DNA of 64,000 nucleotides. Origin: an uncultured Prevotellaceae bacterium. GTDB taxonomy: Bacteria > Bacteroidota > Bacteroidia > Bacteroidales > Bacteroidaceae. The stretch spans positions 62,001-126,000 of the forward strand of contig ONDS01000001.1 in the NCBI GenBank assembly GCA_900316685.1. Reading direction: 5' to 3'. The notes below the pieces were generated by a model. That model made no database searches. It worked only from the letters and a program-made list of their open reading frames with translations, and was not told the origin of the DNA. The position numbers and the translations under genes are program-made. Positions 20,101 through 27,301 of the stretch are shown piece by piece (position 1 is the first letter of the stretch; each line of letters opens with the position of its first letter).

Positions 20101-21168
20101 CATGGGTCCTTTGCAAAGATCCATTCCCCTCTCCGCCAAGGCTTTGGCCGTCGTATAATCGCCTTCCGTCGCCTTTATCTGCGCCAGGAAAGACAAGAAT
20201 CTCACCTGCCAGGAAAAATCGGCATTGTCATATCCCCGGAACAGCTCTTCCGCCCGTTGCAGACAATCCGTAGCCAGGGGCAGATTGACTTTATAGAAAT
20301 ACATCTCACCCATCGTGCCGATGGCCACAGCGTAAAGGTAATGACTGGTGTGATTCGACTCCTCACACCTTTGCTTTAGCAGTTGGGCTGCTCTCAACAC
20401 TTCGTCAGGGTCGTTGGAAGCCCCGCTTGCCATCGCCACCACATAAGCATAAAGTGTGCTGAGATAATCCGTAGAGGAGTGATCGCCAAACTTATCATAC
20501 ACCGCCAACATCTTTTTTGAGAGTTCCGCCGTCTCCTCATATCTCCCCAATTCAGGAAGCACCATCAAAGTGGGCTGTTCCGCATAAGTCCAGGCATAGG
20601 AATCCGTCCCTGCAATGGCCGCCATTATATCCGCCCCTTTCCGGCAATAGGGCAAAGCCCCCTCGGGATCACCCTTATAGAGAAGCACATAACCATGGAA
20701 TGTGAGTGTGGCGGCATAATCCGGACTTTGTTCCCCACCGAGGGCTATCTCCATCCTCTCTATCTCCGGATAAAGAGCCAATGCCCCATCGAGATCACCT
20801 TCCAGGAACCGTTTGGTAGCTATTCCCCCAAGGGAGTCGACCAAGATGCGCGGTCTACGGTCAGAGGGATCCATCTCGAACATGGGCGACAGCGGGATGG
20901 CCTCTTTCGTCCTGCCCAGCATATGATAACAGCGAGCCAACCAGCCTTTGGCATAGCCATAAAAATGGTGGAGCGAATCGTAGAGTTGCTCATCGATAGG
21001 ACGCAGGCGTTCGAAGGTCTTGGCCGCTTTCTTGTAATCCTTGGCACGATAGAGGTCGACGCCCTCGGCATATAGTTTTTCCGAGAGTGCGATGCTGTCG
21101 CTATGCGACGACTGTGCGGCAGCCGTCAAAGAGAAACAGAGGAGAAGAAGGTTGCAGAGGTATTTCAT
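17200..21168 (-). CDS. Large exported TPR-CHAT protein (caspase-like peptidase domain)
   Basis: A 1322-residue protein. The start at 21168 gives a clear signal peptide (MKYLCNLLLLCFSLTAAAQS); an in-frame start 30 bp upstream would spoil it. Residues from about 25 to 830 are helical TPR-like repeats. The last 340 or so residues form a CHAT domain (caspase HetF-associated with TPRs), with the probable catalytic dyad His1148 in HVATHGFF and Cys1230 in VVLSACQTALG. CHAT proteases cut protein partners bound by the TPRs. Export would place this one in the periplasm or at the surface. The target is unknown. The gene lies downstream of DUF2752 and CD225-type genes. Confidence 0.88.
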   Translation of the reverse strand: MKYLCNLLLLCFSLTAAAQSSHSDSIALSEKLYAEGVDLYRAKDYKKAAKTFERLRPIDEQLYDSLHHFYGYAKGWLARCYHMLGRTKEAIPLSPMFEMDPSDRRPRILVDSLGGIATKRFLEGDLDGALALYPEIERMEIALGGEQSPDYAATLTFHGYVLLYKGDPEGALPYCRKGADIMAAIAGTDSYAWTYAEQPTLMVLPELGRYEETAELSKKMLAVYDKFGDHSSTDYLSTLYAYVVAMASGASNDPDEVLRAAQLLKQRCEESNHTSHYLYAVAIGTMGEMYFYKVNLPLATDCLQRAEELFRGYDNADFSWQVRFLSFLAQIKATEGDYTTAKALAERGMDLCKGPMSESYLYNQLLMVKGASALALNDKYRGLMWIDQSIERYRKSGQVDKVYVDGLMAMSNYYRTVNNHQKDLEYSRLMVDAYQEMPNAGDSLVLTSMMNLTGSLVAYSEMDSAKVMLARTVAKAETITPHNSTYGSVMQWAAQMAINLALFNQGADYARRSIETFSGIGDEQNMYFSLSVLAMAQYSNNDFVEAAESQRKVVDYAKRKYGEESQDYTNAAQGLAMIEMALGNVQQGQQLFSDAHYASDYHQKEENYNANERLQLGQQLLTMGQTDLAKVVYKQAMELLRQDSLQRTASYASALFGLAQAEARRNEYQPSLMHAEEGIAIMESIFGREKALMNSTPLYVLQGELLLNAGRTSEGFAQMQEVERVISKYVDDENMVCLQAGWNVCNAAIMDNRPEVAVDYAERLSARLREFILSKFTTMSAAERMGIWNQNEVFFNGVLPYLADRYRNNGPLAGRMADCAYDGQLLSKGLLLTTEIEMNRLLMESGDERATQTFAELKRQRTLLDQQVALPIEQRSMDVDSLRQVVNRLERQLTAMSTTYGDYTRPLRTTWQQVRDKLEKTDVAVEFVNFFPQREDSLQIPALGALVLKRGMEHPVMVGLCDDWQVRVISRDGCYASDSLSLLIWKPLEEYLKDARRVFFSAAGALHDLAVEYVPYDGSKTFSECFDTYRLSSTREVVTASKSKPLQSARLFGGLQYNAKMEDVSAANQVAGLTTDVPLMASRAVVDSLLLRGGAGYLAYTLKEVEEIEHQLNGKVGDVRTLVGVQGSEEAFKNLSGHAADILHVATHGFFWTEEDIKRVGNLAFLQTAGGTATTEEDKALSRSGLLFAGANAALMRKSIPDNMEDGILTARELAQMDLRGTSLVVLSACQTALGTVTGEGVFGLQRGFKKAGAKTIVMSLWKVDDQATQILMTAFYRHLAEGQSSRKAFAEAQRHLRQVENGRFDQPIYWAAFILLDAMEK

Positions 21169-21177
21169 GATATAATA

Positions 21178-21232
21178 GGTTGGGACATTGTTTGTCAAAC
21201 CACCCCTTCCCCTCCTTTAGAAAAGGAGGGGA
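21178..21232. repeat. REP-like element, single copy
   Basis: The same opening (GGTTGGGACATT, then TTTGTCAAACCACCCC) and palindrome (CCCCTCCTTT/AAAAGGAGGGG) as the elements at 7816, 8624 and 58285, but not amplified. It lies just before the CHAT start codon, in the untranslated region between two same-strand genes. Confidence 0.9.
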
Positions 21233-21237
21233 GGAAG

Positions 21238-21615
21238 TTACCAATCCCAAATATTGCGGGCGATGCCCCATCCGAGGAAGATGGCGAAGAGCACGAGTGG
21301 TGTCCAGGGTTGATAGAACCCGCTGTAAAGACGGGGTCGTTTTTTCCGTACCCATTCGAGGTATAACAGGAAAGCCACAAGCGGCAAGGACAGGACAAGG
21401 ATGGCATTGAAAGCGAACGCCCCCCCTATGTCGCCATGGAGCAGGCTGTGTATGGCCCGCTGCGACCCGCACCCCGGACATTTCAGGCCGGTGAGTACAA
21501 GAAAGGGACATTTGGGGAACCATGCACTCTTGGCGGGGTCGTATGCCATGTAGACATAGACCGCCACCAACAAGAGGATGCCACCCAGTATGATGCGTCG
21601 TTTGTTGTTGCGCAT
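21238..21615 (-). CDS. DUF2752 domain-containing membrane protein
   Basis: A 125-residue protein with three hydrophobic segments and the DUF2752 hallmark CPGCGSQRAIHSLLHGD after the first helix. The two cysteines could bind metal or be redox-active, but no function has been established to my knowledge. It sits between the CHAT gene and the GYF_2/CD225 genes on the same strand. DUF2752 and CD225-type genes are often neighbours in Bacteroidetes (general knowledge, not tested here). Confidence 0.85.
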   Translation of the reverse strand: MRNNKRRIILGGILLLVAVYVYMAYDPAKSAWFPKCPFLVLTGLKCPGCGSQRAIHSLLHGDIGGAFAFNAILVLSLPLVAFLLYLEWVRKKRPRLYSGFYQPWTPLVLFAIFLGWGIARNIWDW

Positions 21616-21635
21616 TGCAAAGCTTATGGTCTTAG

Positions 21636-21697
21636 CAGGCGGATTGCGAATCCGCCTGAACGAGGTGTCTGAACTCCGTTAGGACGTGGGTCCTAAC
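21636..21697. repeat. Two consecutive perfect hairpins
   Basis: CAGGCGGATT (21636-21645) pairs with AATCCGCCTG (21649-21658), and GTTAGGAC (21678-21685) pairs with GTCCTAAC (21690-21697). The second hairpin overlaps the stop codon of the adjacent GYF_2 gene (21693-21695). They may act as a transcript end or a processing signal, and they resemble dispersed intergenic palindromes of Bacteroidetes. Confidence 0.7.
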
Positions 21698-22295
21698 TAT
21701 AGAGGCCGTACAAGGAAGCCGTGCCTATGGCACCAGCTGCAATCAGTATGATATAAAGGATAAGCACACCCAGTCCGATGAAGAAGCCTATCTTCGTCCA
21801 TTTGCCGGCATCGCGGCTCGCCTGCTCCGCCTCAGCATACCTGCCGGAGTGATACAGTCCGTCGACCTTTGAGGCATAGACCACACCCACAATGCCGAAG
21901 GGCAGACAACAGAAGATGAGCACGAGTATCGACTCCACCATCCACGTCTTGGGAGGATAGCCTCCGTTCATGGGTTGCTGCTGATAGGGCTGTTGGTATC
22001 CCGGCTGTTGGTAAGCCTGTTGAAAACCGGGCTGCTGATAGCCCGACTGTTGGTAACCAGGTTGATAACCCGGCGGCTGGGTGCCTGCCTGTTGATAGCC
22101 TTGCGGACCATAATTAGTTTGAGAGCCACCCATTCCTGCAAAAAGAGGAGCCAGAGACGCCACATTCCTTGCCTTGGTCCAGTTGGTCAAGCCTTCGGTC
22201 CATACCTCCGTTTCAGGGGTGACATTGAGCATTCTCAACTCTTCGAGCGAGTATGGTCCTTTTTGCAGTCCGTTTTGAATGATATAGTATTGCAT
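21693..22295 (-). CDS. GYF_2 and CD225/dispanin domain membrane protein, Pro/Gln/Tyr-rich linker
   Basis: A 200-residue protein. The N-terminal GYF_2 domain (about 1-52) begins MQYYIIQNGLQKGPYSLEEL and has the WTEGLTNW block. Next is a low-complexity linker of YQQPG-type repeats (about 60-110), then a CD225/dispanin membrane region with ILVLIFCCLPFGIVGVVYA and a second helix. GYF domains usually bind proline-rich peptides, and CD225 segments form hairpins in the membrane. No enzyme activity is implied. A paralogue lies 224 bp upstream. Confidence 0.87.
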   Translation of the reverse strand: MQYYIIQNGLQKGPYSLEELRMLNVTPETEVWTEGLTNWTKARNVASLAPLFAGMGGSQTNYGPQGYQQAGTQPPGYQPGYQQSGYQQPGFQQAYQQPGYQQPYQQQPMNGGYPPKTWMVESILVLIFCCLPFGIVGVVYASKVDGLYHSGRYAEAEQASRDAGKWTKIGFFIGLGVLILYIILIAAGAIGTASLYGLYS

Positions 22296-22519
22296 ATGGT
22301 TGAGGGTTTAGGGGTGAGAGGTGAGGGGTGAGAGGTGAGAGAATACTCTACATGTTGGTCTTCCCATTGCTCTTTGACGAGAGGGCAGGCATAAAGCCAT
22401 CCCCTACGCGCGGAAGAGGCACCTCACAAATAACTATTCACTATCATATAGAAACTTCTATTTTTGACTTCATTGTGCGGGCGGGCACGGTGGCACCGCC
22501 CCTACCACAAACCAATACT
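22296..22519. other. 224-bp spacer with GGGTGAGAGGTGAG repeats
   Basis: Near 22300-22345 the words GGGTTTAGGGGTGAGAGGTG and GAGAGGTGAG repeat. The rest is unremarkable AT-rich sequence. No promoter or ORF was identified, so the two GYF_2 genes may be transcribed together. Confidence 0.5.
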
Positions 22520-23065
22520 TTAATATCCGAAGGCCGCTCTTCTATAAGCATTAGTGAAGATATTTCCCATGACCAAAATGAAGATAACATAAAGAATGAT
22601 GATGGTCAATCCGAGGAAGAAAGCGATCTTCACCCATTTTCCAGCCGTCTTGCTGGCCTGTTCCGCCGCCTCGAACTCACCACGGTTATAGTAGAGTGAT
22701 ACCATGGTGGCATGCACCAGGCCTACAACACCGAAGGGCATACAGCAGAAGAGCGTGACCAGCACCGCCTCGACCGTCCACGATTTCGGCGGATAGCCCC
22801 CATAATTGGCAGGTTGCCCAGAATTGGCCGATTGTCTGGGATTGGCTGTCTGTGCCTGATAACCCTGCGAAGCGCCGAATGCTGCCCCGGCGGCACCCAC
22901 TGCCCCGGCGAAGAGCGGAGAGAGCTCAGGTACGGTTTTCGCCTTCACCCAGTTTGCCATACCTTCTGTCCACACGTCCGTCTCAGGTGTGACGTGGTAC
23001 AACTTTAGTTGCTCCACGGTGTACGGTCCCATTTGTTGACCGTTTTGAATAATGTAGTACTTCAT
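22520..23065 (-). CDS. GYF_2 and CD225/dispanin domain membrane protein, paralogue
   Basis: A 181-residue protein with the same plan as the next gene. The GYF_2 domain begins MKYYIIQNGQQMGPYTVEQL and includes WTEGMANW. The shorter linker is rich in Gln, Asn and Ala (QTANPRQSANSGQPANYGGY). The CD225 region contains VLVTLFCCMPFGVVGLVHA, and a final helix follows. The domains are clearly similar, while the linkers are quite different. This suggests an old duplication in which only the folded parts are constrained. Confidence 0.87.
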   Translation of the reverse strand: MKYYIIQNGQQMGPYTVEQLKLYHVTPETDVWTEGMANWVKAKTVPELSPLFAGAVGAAGAAFGASQGYQAQTANPRQSANSGQPANYGGYPPKSWTVEAVLVTLFCCMPFGVVGLVHATMVSLYYNRGEFEAAEQASKTAGKWVKIAFFLGLTIIILYVIFILVMGNIFTNAYRRAAFGY

Positions 23066-23169
23066 ATAATGATTTTGAATGTTGAGTTTTGAATTTTGAA
23101 TGGTCGCCTACGGCAATGAAGAAATTATGAATTTTAAATGTTGAATGTCGAGTGATGAGTGTTGAATAA
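23066..23169. repeat. Low-complexity spacer of TTGAATGTTGAG words
   Basis: Repeats of TTTTGAATGTTGAGTTTTGA and ATGTTGAATGTCGAGTGATG are interrupted by a GGTCGCCTACGGC block. A similar tract follows the SDR gene near 7750. It is non-coding by appearance. Confidence 0.5.
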
Positions 23170-24021
23170 TCAGTCCTTTACATATTGTCCTACGAATTTC
23201 TCGCCGAGGGCAAAGCCCTCTTGATAGAGACGTTCGAGACGGTCGACATTCTTTTCCATGCGCCCCACCTCCATCGGTCGTTCGGGTCTGATGCACACGA
23301 CACGTCCCTCTCTCTCCAACTTTTCCACAAGATCCATCTGTTGGTTGTAGACCCTGTTCATCCGGCTCAGCGCCACACGCAGCCTCGGGTAATTGTTGTA
23401 GATGAGCCTTGGCAGCTTACGGTCGGCCATACTGTCGCGGTATCCATAATTGCGCGTGAGCACCACCACGTTCTCCTCATGTCCCTGCTGTATGGCCCTC
23501 ATGACGGGGATGCCATCGACGATGCCACCGTCGAGCATCGGTATGCCATCGACCCGCACAATCTGGCTCACGTAGGGCAGGCTTGCCGAAGCTTGGCAGA
23601 TACGTATGAGCCGTTCGCGGTCTTTCCGTTCCTCCAAATATTCAGCCCTTCCCGTAAGACAGTTGGTGGTGACCATCTCGAAGGTGGCCGGATTGGCAAA
23701 GCACGTATCATAGTCGAAGGGCAACATCTCATTGGTGAAGCGGTCGTAGAGCAGTTCGGGATCGAAGATGCTCCCTTTGGTCACCAAATGTTTCAGTCCG
23801 ATGTAATCATGCTTGGCCAAGAGGTCTATATTGGAGATACGCGCCCGCCGTGGTTGCCTGCTCATGTATGATAGCCCGTTGCACGCGCCCGCCGACACCG
23901 CCACAATATATCGGAACCACAGTTCGTGTTTCATGAACGCATCGAGCACACCACTGGTGAAGACCCCTCTCATGCCTCCCCCTTGCAGCACCAATCCTGT
24001 GTTTCTCGTCACTTTTTTCAT
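23170..24021 (-). CDS. Patatin-like phospholipase family protein
   Basis: A 283-residue hydrolase. The oxyanion motif LQGGGMRGVFTSGVLDA is near the N-terminus, the nucleophile serine is in AVSAGACNG (G/A-x-S-x-G), and the catalytic Asp is in MLDGGIVDGIPV. These form the Ser-Asp dyad of patatins. The start at 24021 (MKKVTRNTGLVLQGGG) is preferred over one 66 bp upstream, which would overlap the promoter. No signal peptide is seen, so it acts inside the cell, probably on phospholipids. It heads the minus-strand run that leads to the CD225, DUF2752 and CHAT genes. Confidence 0.9.
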   Translation of the reverse strand: MKKVTRNTGLVLQGGGMRGVFTSGVLDAFMKHELWFRYIVAVSAGACNGLSYMSRQPRRARISNIDLLAKHDYIGLKHLVTKGSIFDPELLYDRFTNEMLPFDYDTCFANPATFEMVTTNCLTGRAEYLEERKDRERLIRICQASASLPYVSQIVRVDGIPMLDGGIVDGIPVMRAIQQGHEENVVVLTRNYGYRDSMADRKLPRLIYNNYPRLRVALSRMNRVYNQQMDLVEKLEREGRVVCIRPERPMEVGRMEKNVDRLERLYQEGFALGEKFVGQYVKD

Positions 24022-24062
24022 CCTCTGTACCCCCGAAAAACTGTGATTTACAATTTTTAATG

Positions 24063-24102
24063 CAAAGATAACATCTTTTTCGCACAAAAAAAGTTATCTT
24101 TG
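24063..24102. promoter_or_regulatory. Divergent promoter pair for patatin (-) and aminopeptidase P (+)
   Basis: CAAAGATA (24063-24070, read as TATCTTTG on the minus strand) and TATCTTTG (24095-24102) point in opposite directions, 24 bp apart. Their upstream regions overlap, so the two genes may be regulated together or compete for RNA polymerase. Confidence 0.7.
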
Positions 24103-24138
24103 CAAAAAAATGAACAATCATTTGAAAAAACACACAAC

Positions 24139-25539
24139 ATGTTCGATAAGAAAGTATATATTCGTCGCCGCGACACCCTCCGAAAGTTGATGGGTCGCGG
24201 TTTAGTCGTGTTGTTCGGCAACAACGAGTCGCCCTGCAACTATCCCAACAATGCCTATTATCCTTTCAGGCAAGATTCCACCTTCCTGTATTTTTTCGGA
24301 CAGAAGCGCGACGGTTTGGTAGGAGTAATCGACATTGACCACGACAAGGAATACTTAGTAGGCGACGATATCGACATTGAAGACATCGTATGGTATGGTT
24401 CCGTGGACAGCATGAGCGACATGGCCGAGCAGGTAGGTGTGGCTCATCATTGTCCGATGAAGGAATTGGGCACACTCCTGAACAAGGCGCAGGCTCAGGG
24501 TCAGACCATCCATTTCCTGCCTCCTTATCGCCACGACCACATGATACTGATACACGACCTGTTGGGCATCCACCCCTCGCAGCAAAAAGCCTCGGCTTCA
24601 CTCCAGCTCATCCAGGCCGTGGTGAAGATGCGTTCCACCAAGGAGCCGATAGAGATAGAAGAGTTGGAGCGTGCCTCAGAGATAGGCTATCAGATGCAGA
24701 CCACCGCCATGCGCGTGGCGCGTGCCGGATTGACGGAGAAATACGTGGGTGGCATCATCGATGGCACCGCCAACGCCTATGGCGCCAAGGTAAGTTTCGC
24801 CACCATTTTCACCCAACATGGCGAGATCATGCACGGTGTGCCTACTATGGCTCCTTTAGAAGACGGCCGATTGGCGTTGTGCGACTGTGGCGGTGAGACC
24901 ATGGAGCATTACTGCAGCGATCATACCCGCACGTTTCCTGTGAGCGGCAAGTTCACCCAGCGCCAACGCGAGATATACAGCATCGTGGAAGAATGTCACG
25001 ACTACGTGCTCGACGTGGCCAAGCCCGGTGTGAAATATATGGACGTGCATTTCGCCGTCTGCCGCCTGATGACCGAGCGTCTGAAAGCCCTTGGTCTGAT
25101 GAAGGGCGATGTGGACGAAGCTGTGAAGGCCGGAGCCCATGCCCTGTTCCTCCCCCACGGACTGGGCCACATGATGGGTATGGACGTTCACGACATGGAA
25201 GGGTTAGGACAGATATACGTCGGTTTCGACGATGAGACCCGTCCCAACCTGGAGCAGTTCGGCACCAATGCCCTGCGCATGGGCCGCCGCTTGGAAGAGG
25301 GATTCGTGGTGACCGACGAGCCCGGCATCTATTTCATCCCCGCCCTCATCGACGACTGGCGTGCCAAGGGTCATTGTGCGGAATGGCTGAACTTCGACAA
25401 GATAGAGAGTTACAAGGACTTCGGCGGTATCCGTATCGAGGACGACGTGCTCATCACCGCCGATGGTTGCCGTTTCTTGGGCAAGAAGCGAATCCCTTAT
25501 CATGTGGGAGAGTTGGAGGAAGAGTTAAAGAAGAAATGA
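24139..25539 (+). CDS. Aminopeptidase P family metallopeptidase (Xaa-Pro aminopeptidase)
   Basis: A 466-residue cytoplasmic M24B peptidase that removes N-terminal residues preceding proline. The N-terminal domain (about 1-170) is followed by the pita-bread fold with metal ligands in CDCGGETMEHYCSDHTRTF, LPHGLGHMMGMDVHD, VTDEPGIYF and GIRIEDDVL. In the first block a Cys-Asp-Cys replaces the more usual Asp-x-Gly context, but both Asp ligands are kept. The start at 24139 (MFDKKVYIRRRDTL) fits the family and lies 36 bases after the promoter box. Confidence 0.93.
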   Translation: MFDKKVYIRRRDTLRKLMGRGLVVLFGNNESPCNYPNNAYYPFRQDSTFLYFFGQKRDGLVGVIDIDHDKEYLVGDDIDIEDIVWYGSVDSMSDMAEQVGVAHHCPMKELGTLLNKAQAQGQTIHFLPPYRHDHMILIHDLLGIHPSQQKASASLQLIQAVVKMRSTKEPIEIEELERASEIGYQMQTTAMRVARAGLTEKYVGGIIDGTANAYGAKVSFATIFTQHGEIMHGVPTMAPLEDGRLALCDCGGETMEHYCSDHTRTFPVSGKFTQRQREIYSIVEECHDYVLDVAKPGVKYMDVHFAVCRLMTERLKALGLMKGDVDEAVKAGAHALFLPHGLGHMMGMDVHDMEGLGQIYVGFDDETRPNLEQFGTNALRMGRRLEEGFVVTDEPGIYFIPALIDDWRAKGHCAEWLNFDKIESYKDFGGIRIEDDVLITADGCRFLGKKRIPYHVGELEEELKKK

Positions 25540-25640
25540 ATCAAGTTTTTCGTAATAACGTAATAACGGCATAACGATATAACGAAGTAACGCCCATCAA
25601 GCAATACCAAAAAAAATAAACTAAATAATAAAAAAAAGAA

Positions 25641-26822
25641 ATGAAAAAAATCATGACTTTGGCATTGAGCTTTATGCTCGCCATCGGCGCATTCGCGCAA
25701 GACAACAAACCCGTCTTCACCACAGTGAAGGAACTACCCATCACCAGTGTCAAGGACCAGAACCGTTCGGGCACGTGCTGGGCCTACTCCACCCTCTCGT
25801 TCTTCGAGAGCGAGATCCTGAAGAAGACCGGCAAGACCTACGACCTATGTGAGATGTTCATCGCCAACAAGGACTACATGGAGCGTGCCGTGCTTACCGT
25901 GCGTATGCATGGTGACAGCCAGTTCTCACAAGGCGGCAGCGCCGAGGATGTGCTCGACATCATCAAGGCCCACGGAATCTGCCCCGAGACAGCCATGCCG
26001 CTTCCCGGCACGATGCAGGGTGATTCGCTGGCCAACTTCAACGAGTTTTTCAGCGTGATGGAGCCCTATGTGGACGCTGTGGCCAAGAACAAGGCCAAGA
26101 AGATTTCCAACCAATGGCGTGAGGGTCTGCAAGGCATTATCGATGCCTACTTGGGCAAGTGCCCCGAGACATTCACCTACGAGGGCAAGACCTACACCCC
26201 GCAATCCTTCGCCGCCAGTCTCGGCCTTGACTGGAACGACTATGTATGCATCACCAGTTACACCCACCATCCCTTCTACACCCAGTTTGCCGTGGAAGTT
26301 CAGGACAACTGGCGTTGGGGACTGAGCTACAACGTGCCCATGGACGAGATGATGCGCATCATCGACAACGCCCTTGAGAACGGTTACACCGTGGCCTGGG
26401 GTGGCGACGTGAGCGAAGACGGTTTCACCCGCAAGGGTCTGGGTATCGCCTACGACACGAAGGCCGTGCAGAGCCTCACGGGCAGCGATGCCGCCAAATG
26501 GTTGCGTCTGAGTTCGTCGCAGAAGAGCGAGAAGTTCGACTCCTTAGGTGTCAACGCCCCCGAGATCGTGCCCACCCAGGAGAAGCGCCAGGAGCGTTTC
26601 GACAACTGGGAACTGACCGATGACCACGGCATGCACATCTACGGCATCGCCAAGGACCAGAACGGCAAGGAATACTACATGGTGAAGAACTCATGGGGTG
26701 AGTATGGCGACTACAAAGGCACATGGTACATGACCAAGGCTTTCGTGGCCCACAACACCATGGACTTCATGATCAACAAGAATGCCATCCCCAAGGATAT
26801 CCGCAAGAAACTGGGAATCTAA
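25641..26822 (+). CDS. Exported C1-family aminopeptidase C / bleomycin hydrolase-like peptidase
   Basis: A 393-residue cysteine peptidase with a signal peptide (MKKIMTLALSFMLAIGAFAQ). The catalytic Cys46 is in NRSGTCWAYST, His332 in GMHIYGIAKD, and the Asn in YMVKNSWGEYGDYKG. This is the papain-like PepC/bleomycin hydrolase fold. Unlike most PepC enzymes it is exported, as is common in Bacteroidales, and probably trims peptides in the periplasm. The upstream spacer holds short repeats (CGTAATAACG words). It is a single gene followed by a hairpin. Confidence 0.92.
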   Translation: MKKIMTLALSFMLAIGAFAQDNKPVFTTVKELPITSVKDQNRSGTCWAYSTLSFFESEILKKTGKTYDLCEMFIANKDYMERAVLTVRMHGDSQFSQGGSAEDVLDIIKAHGICPETAMPLPGTMQGDSLANFNEFFSVMEPYVDAVAKNKAKKISNQWREGLQGIIDAYLGKCPETFTYEGKTYTPQSFAASLGLDWNDYVCITSYTHHPFYTQFAVEVQDNWRWGLSYNVPMDEMMRIIDNALENGYTVAWGGDVSEDGFTRKGLGIAYDTKAVQSLTGSDAAKWLRLSSSQKSEKFDSLGVNAPEIVPTQEKRQERFDNWELTDDHGMHIYGIAKDQNGKEYYMVKNSWGEYGDYKGTWYMTKAFVAHNTMDFMINKNAIPKDIRKKLGI

Positions 26823-26862
26823 GGAAATTTTAAAGATTTGAGAAACAATCATCTTACTAAGC

Positions 26863-26902
26863 GTGAAAAGTGAAAAGCAAGGCAACTCTTTTCACTTTTC
26901 AC
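26863..26902. repeat. Perfect 15-bp hairpin
   Basis: GTGAAAAGTGAAAAG (26863-26877) and CTTTTCACTTTTCAC (26888-26902) are exact complements around a ten-base loop. It lies 40 bp after the peptidase stop. There is no T-run after it, so termination would be weak. Each arm is itself a doubled seven-base word. Confidence 0.8.
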
Positions 26903-26929
26903 CATTAACACTAAAAAAACAGTACAATT

Positions 26930-27105
26930 ATGAAAGACAAGATGCATTGGCTGGCAAGCATCATATTATGATGCTGCTGGCGTTGGCTATGCCGTTGAGC
27001 CTCACCTCATGCGGTGGTGACGACGACGATGAAAGTGGTGGCGGCAGCACCCCCATGAGCAATGCCGAGATGATGGCAAAAACGATAGAACATCCTATGG
27101 GATGA
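26930..27105 (+). pseudogene. Frameshifted, truncated lipoprotein gene
   Basis: An ATG at 26930 opens MKDKMHWLASII and hits TGA at 26969-26971. A second frame begins at the overlapping ATGATG (26968) and encodes MMLLALAMPLSLTSCGGDDD, then a linker and SNAEMMAKTIEHPMG. The two halves together look like one lipoprotein signal peptide with an LTSC lipobox split by a one-base shift. The product stops about 30 residues after the lipobox, so any mature domain is missing. Alternatively, the second frame could make a 45-residue lipopeptide. Confidence 0.55.
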
Positions 27106-27177
27106 GAGCAGGACATCCCCATTGAACGTTAATTATCTTTAACGAGAATCATTTCTCGAAAATTCTTTGTAACTTTA

Positions 27178-27217
27178 CACGCCATTTTATGCACCAAGCA
27201 GAAATGGCGTGCTTTTT
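27178..27217 (+). terminator. Rho-independent terminator
   Basis: CACGCCATTT (27178-27187) pairs perfectly with AAATGGCGTG (27202-27211) and is followed by CTTTTT. It closes the transcript of the peptidase and lipoprotein remnant. A small stem (CGAGAATCATTTCTCG) lies just before it. Confidence 0.85.
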
Positions 27218-27301
27218 ATCTATCCCCCGCCACTCCCCAAGGGAGATAATTGGAAGATGAGAGTGATCTTTACTACCGGAAAGAATAAAAAAATAACATA
27301 A

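Noticed and set aside
23185-23871. A 228-codon plus-strand frame opposite the patatin gene
   Set aside because: It is antisense to a well-supported patatin with complete catalytic motifs, and has no homology that I recognise.
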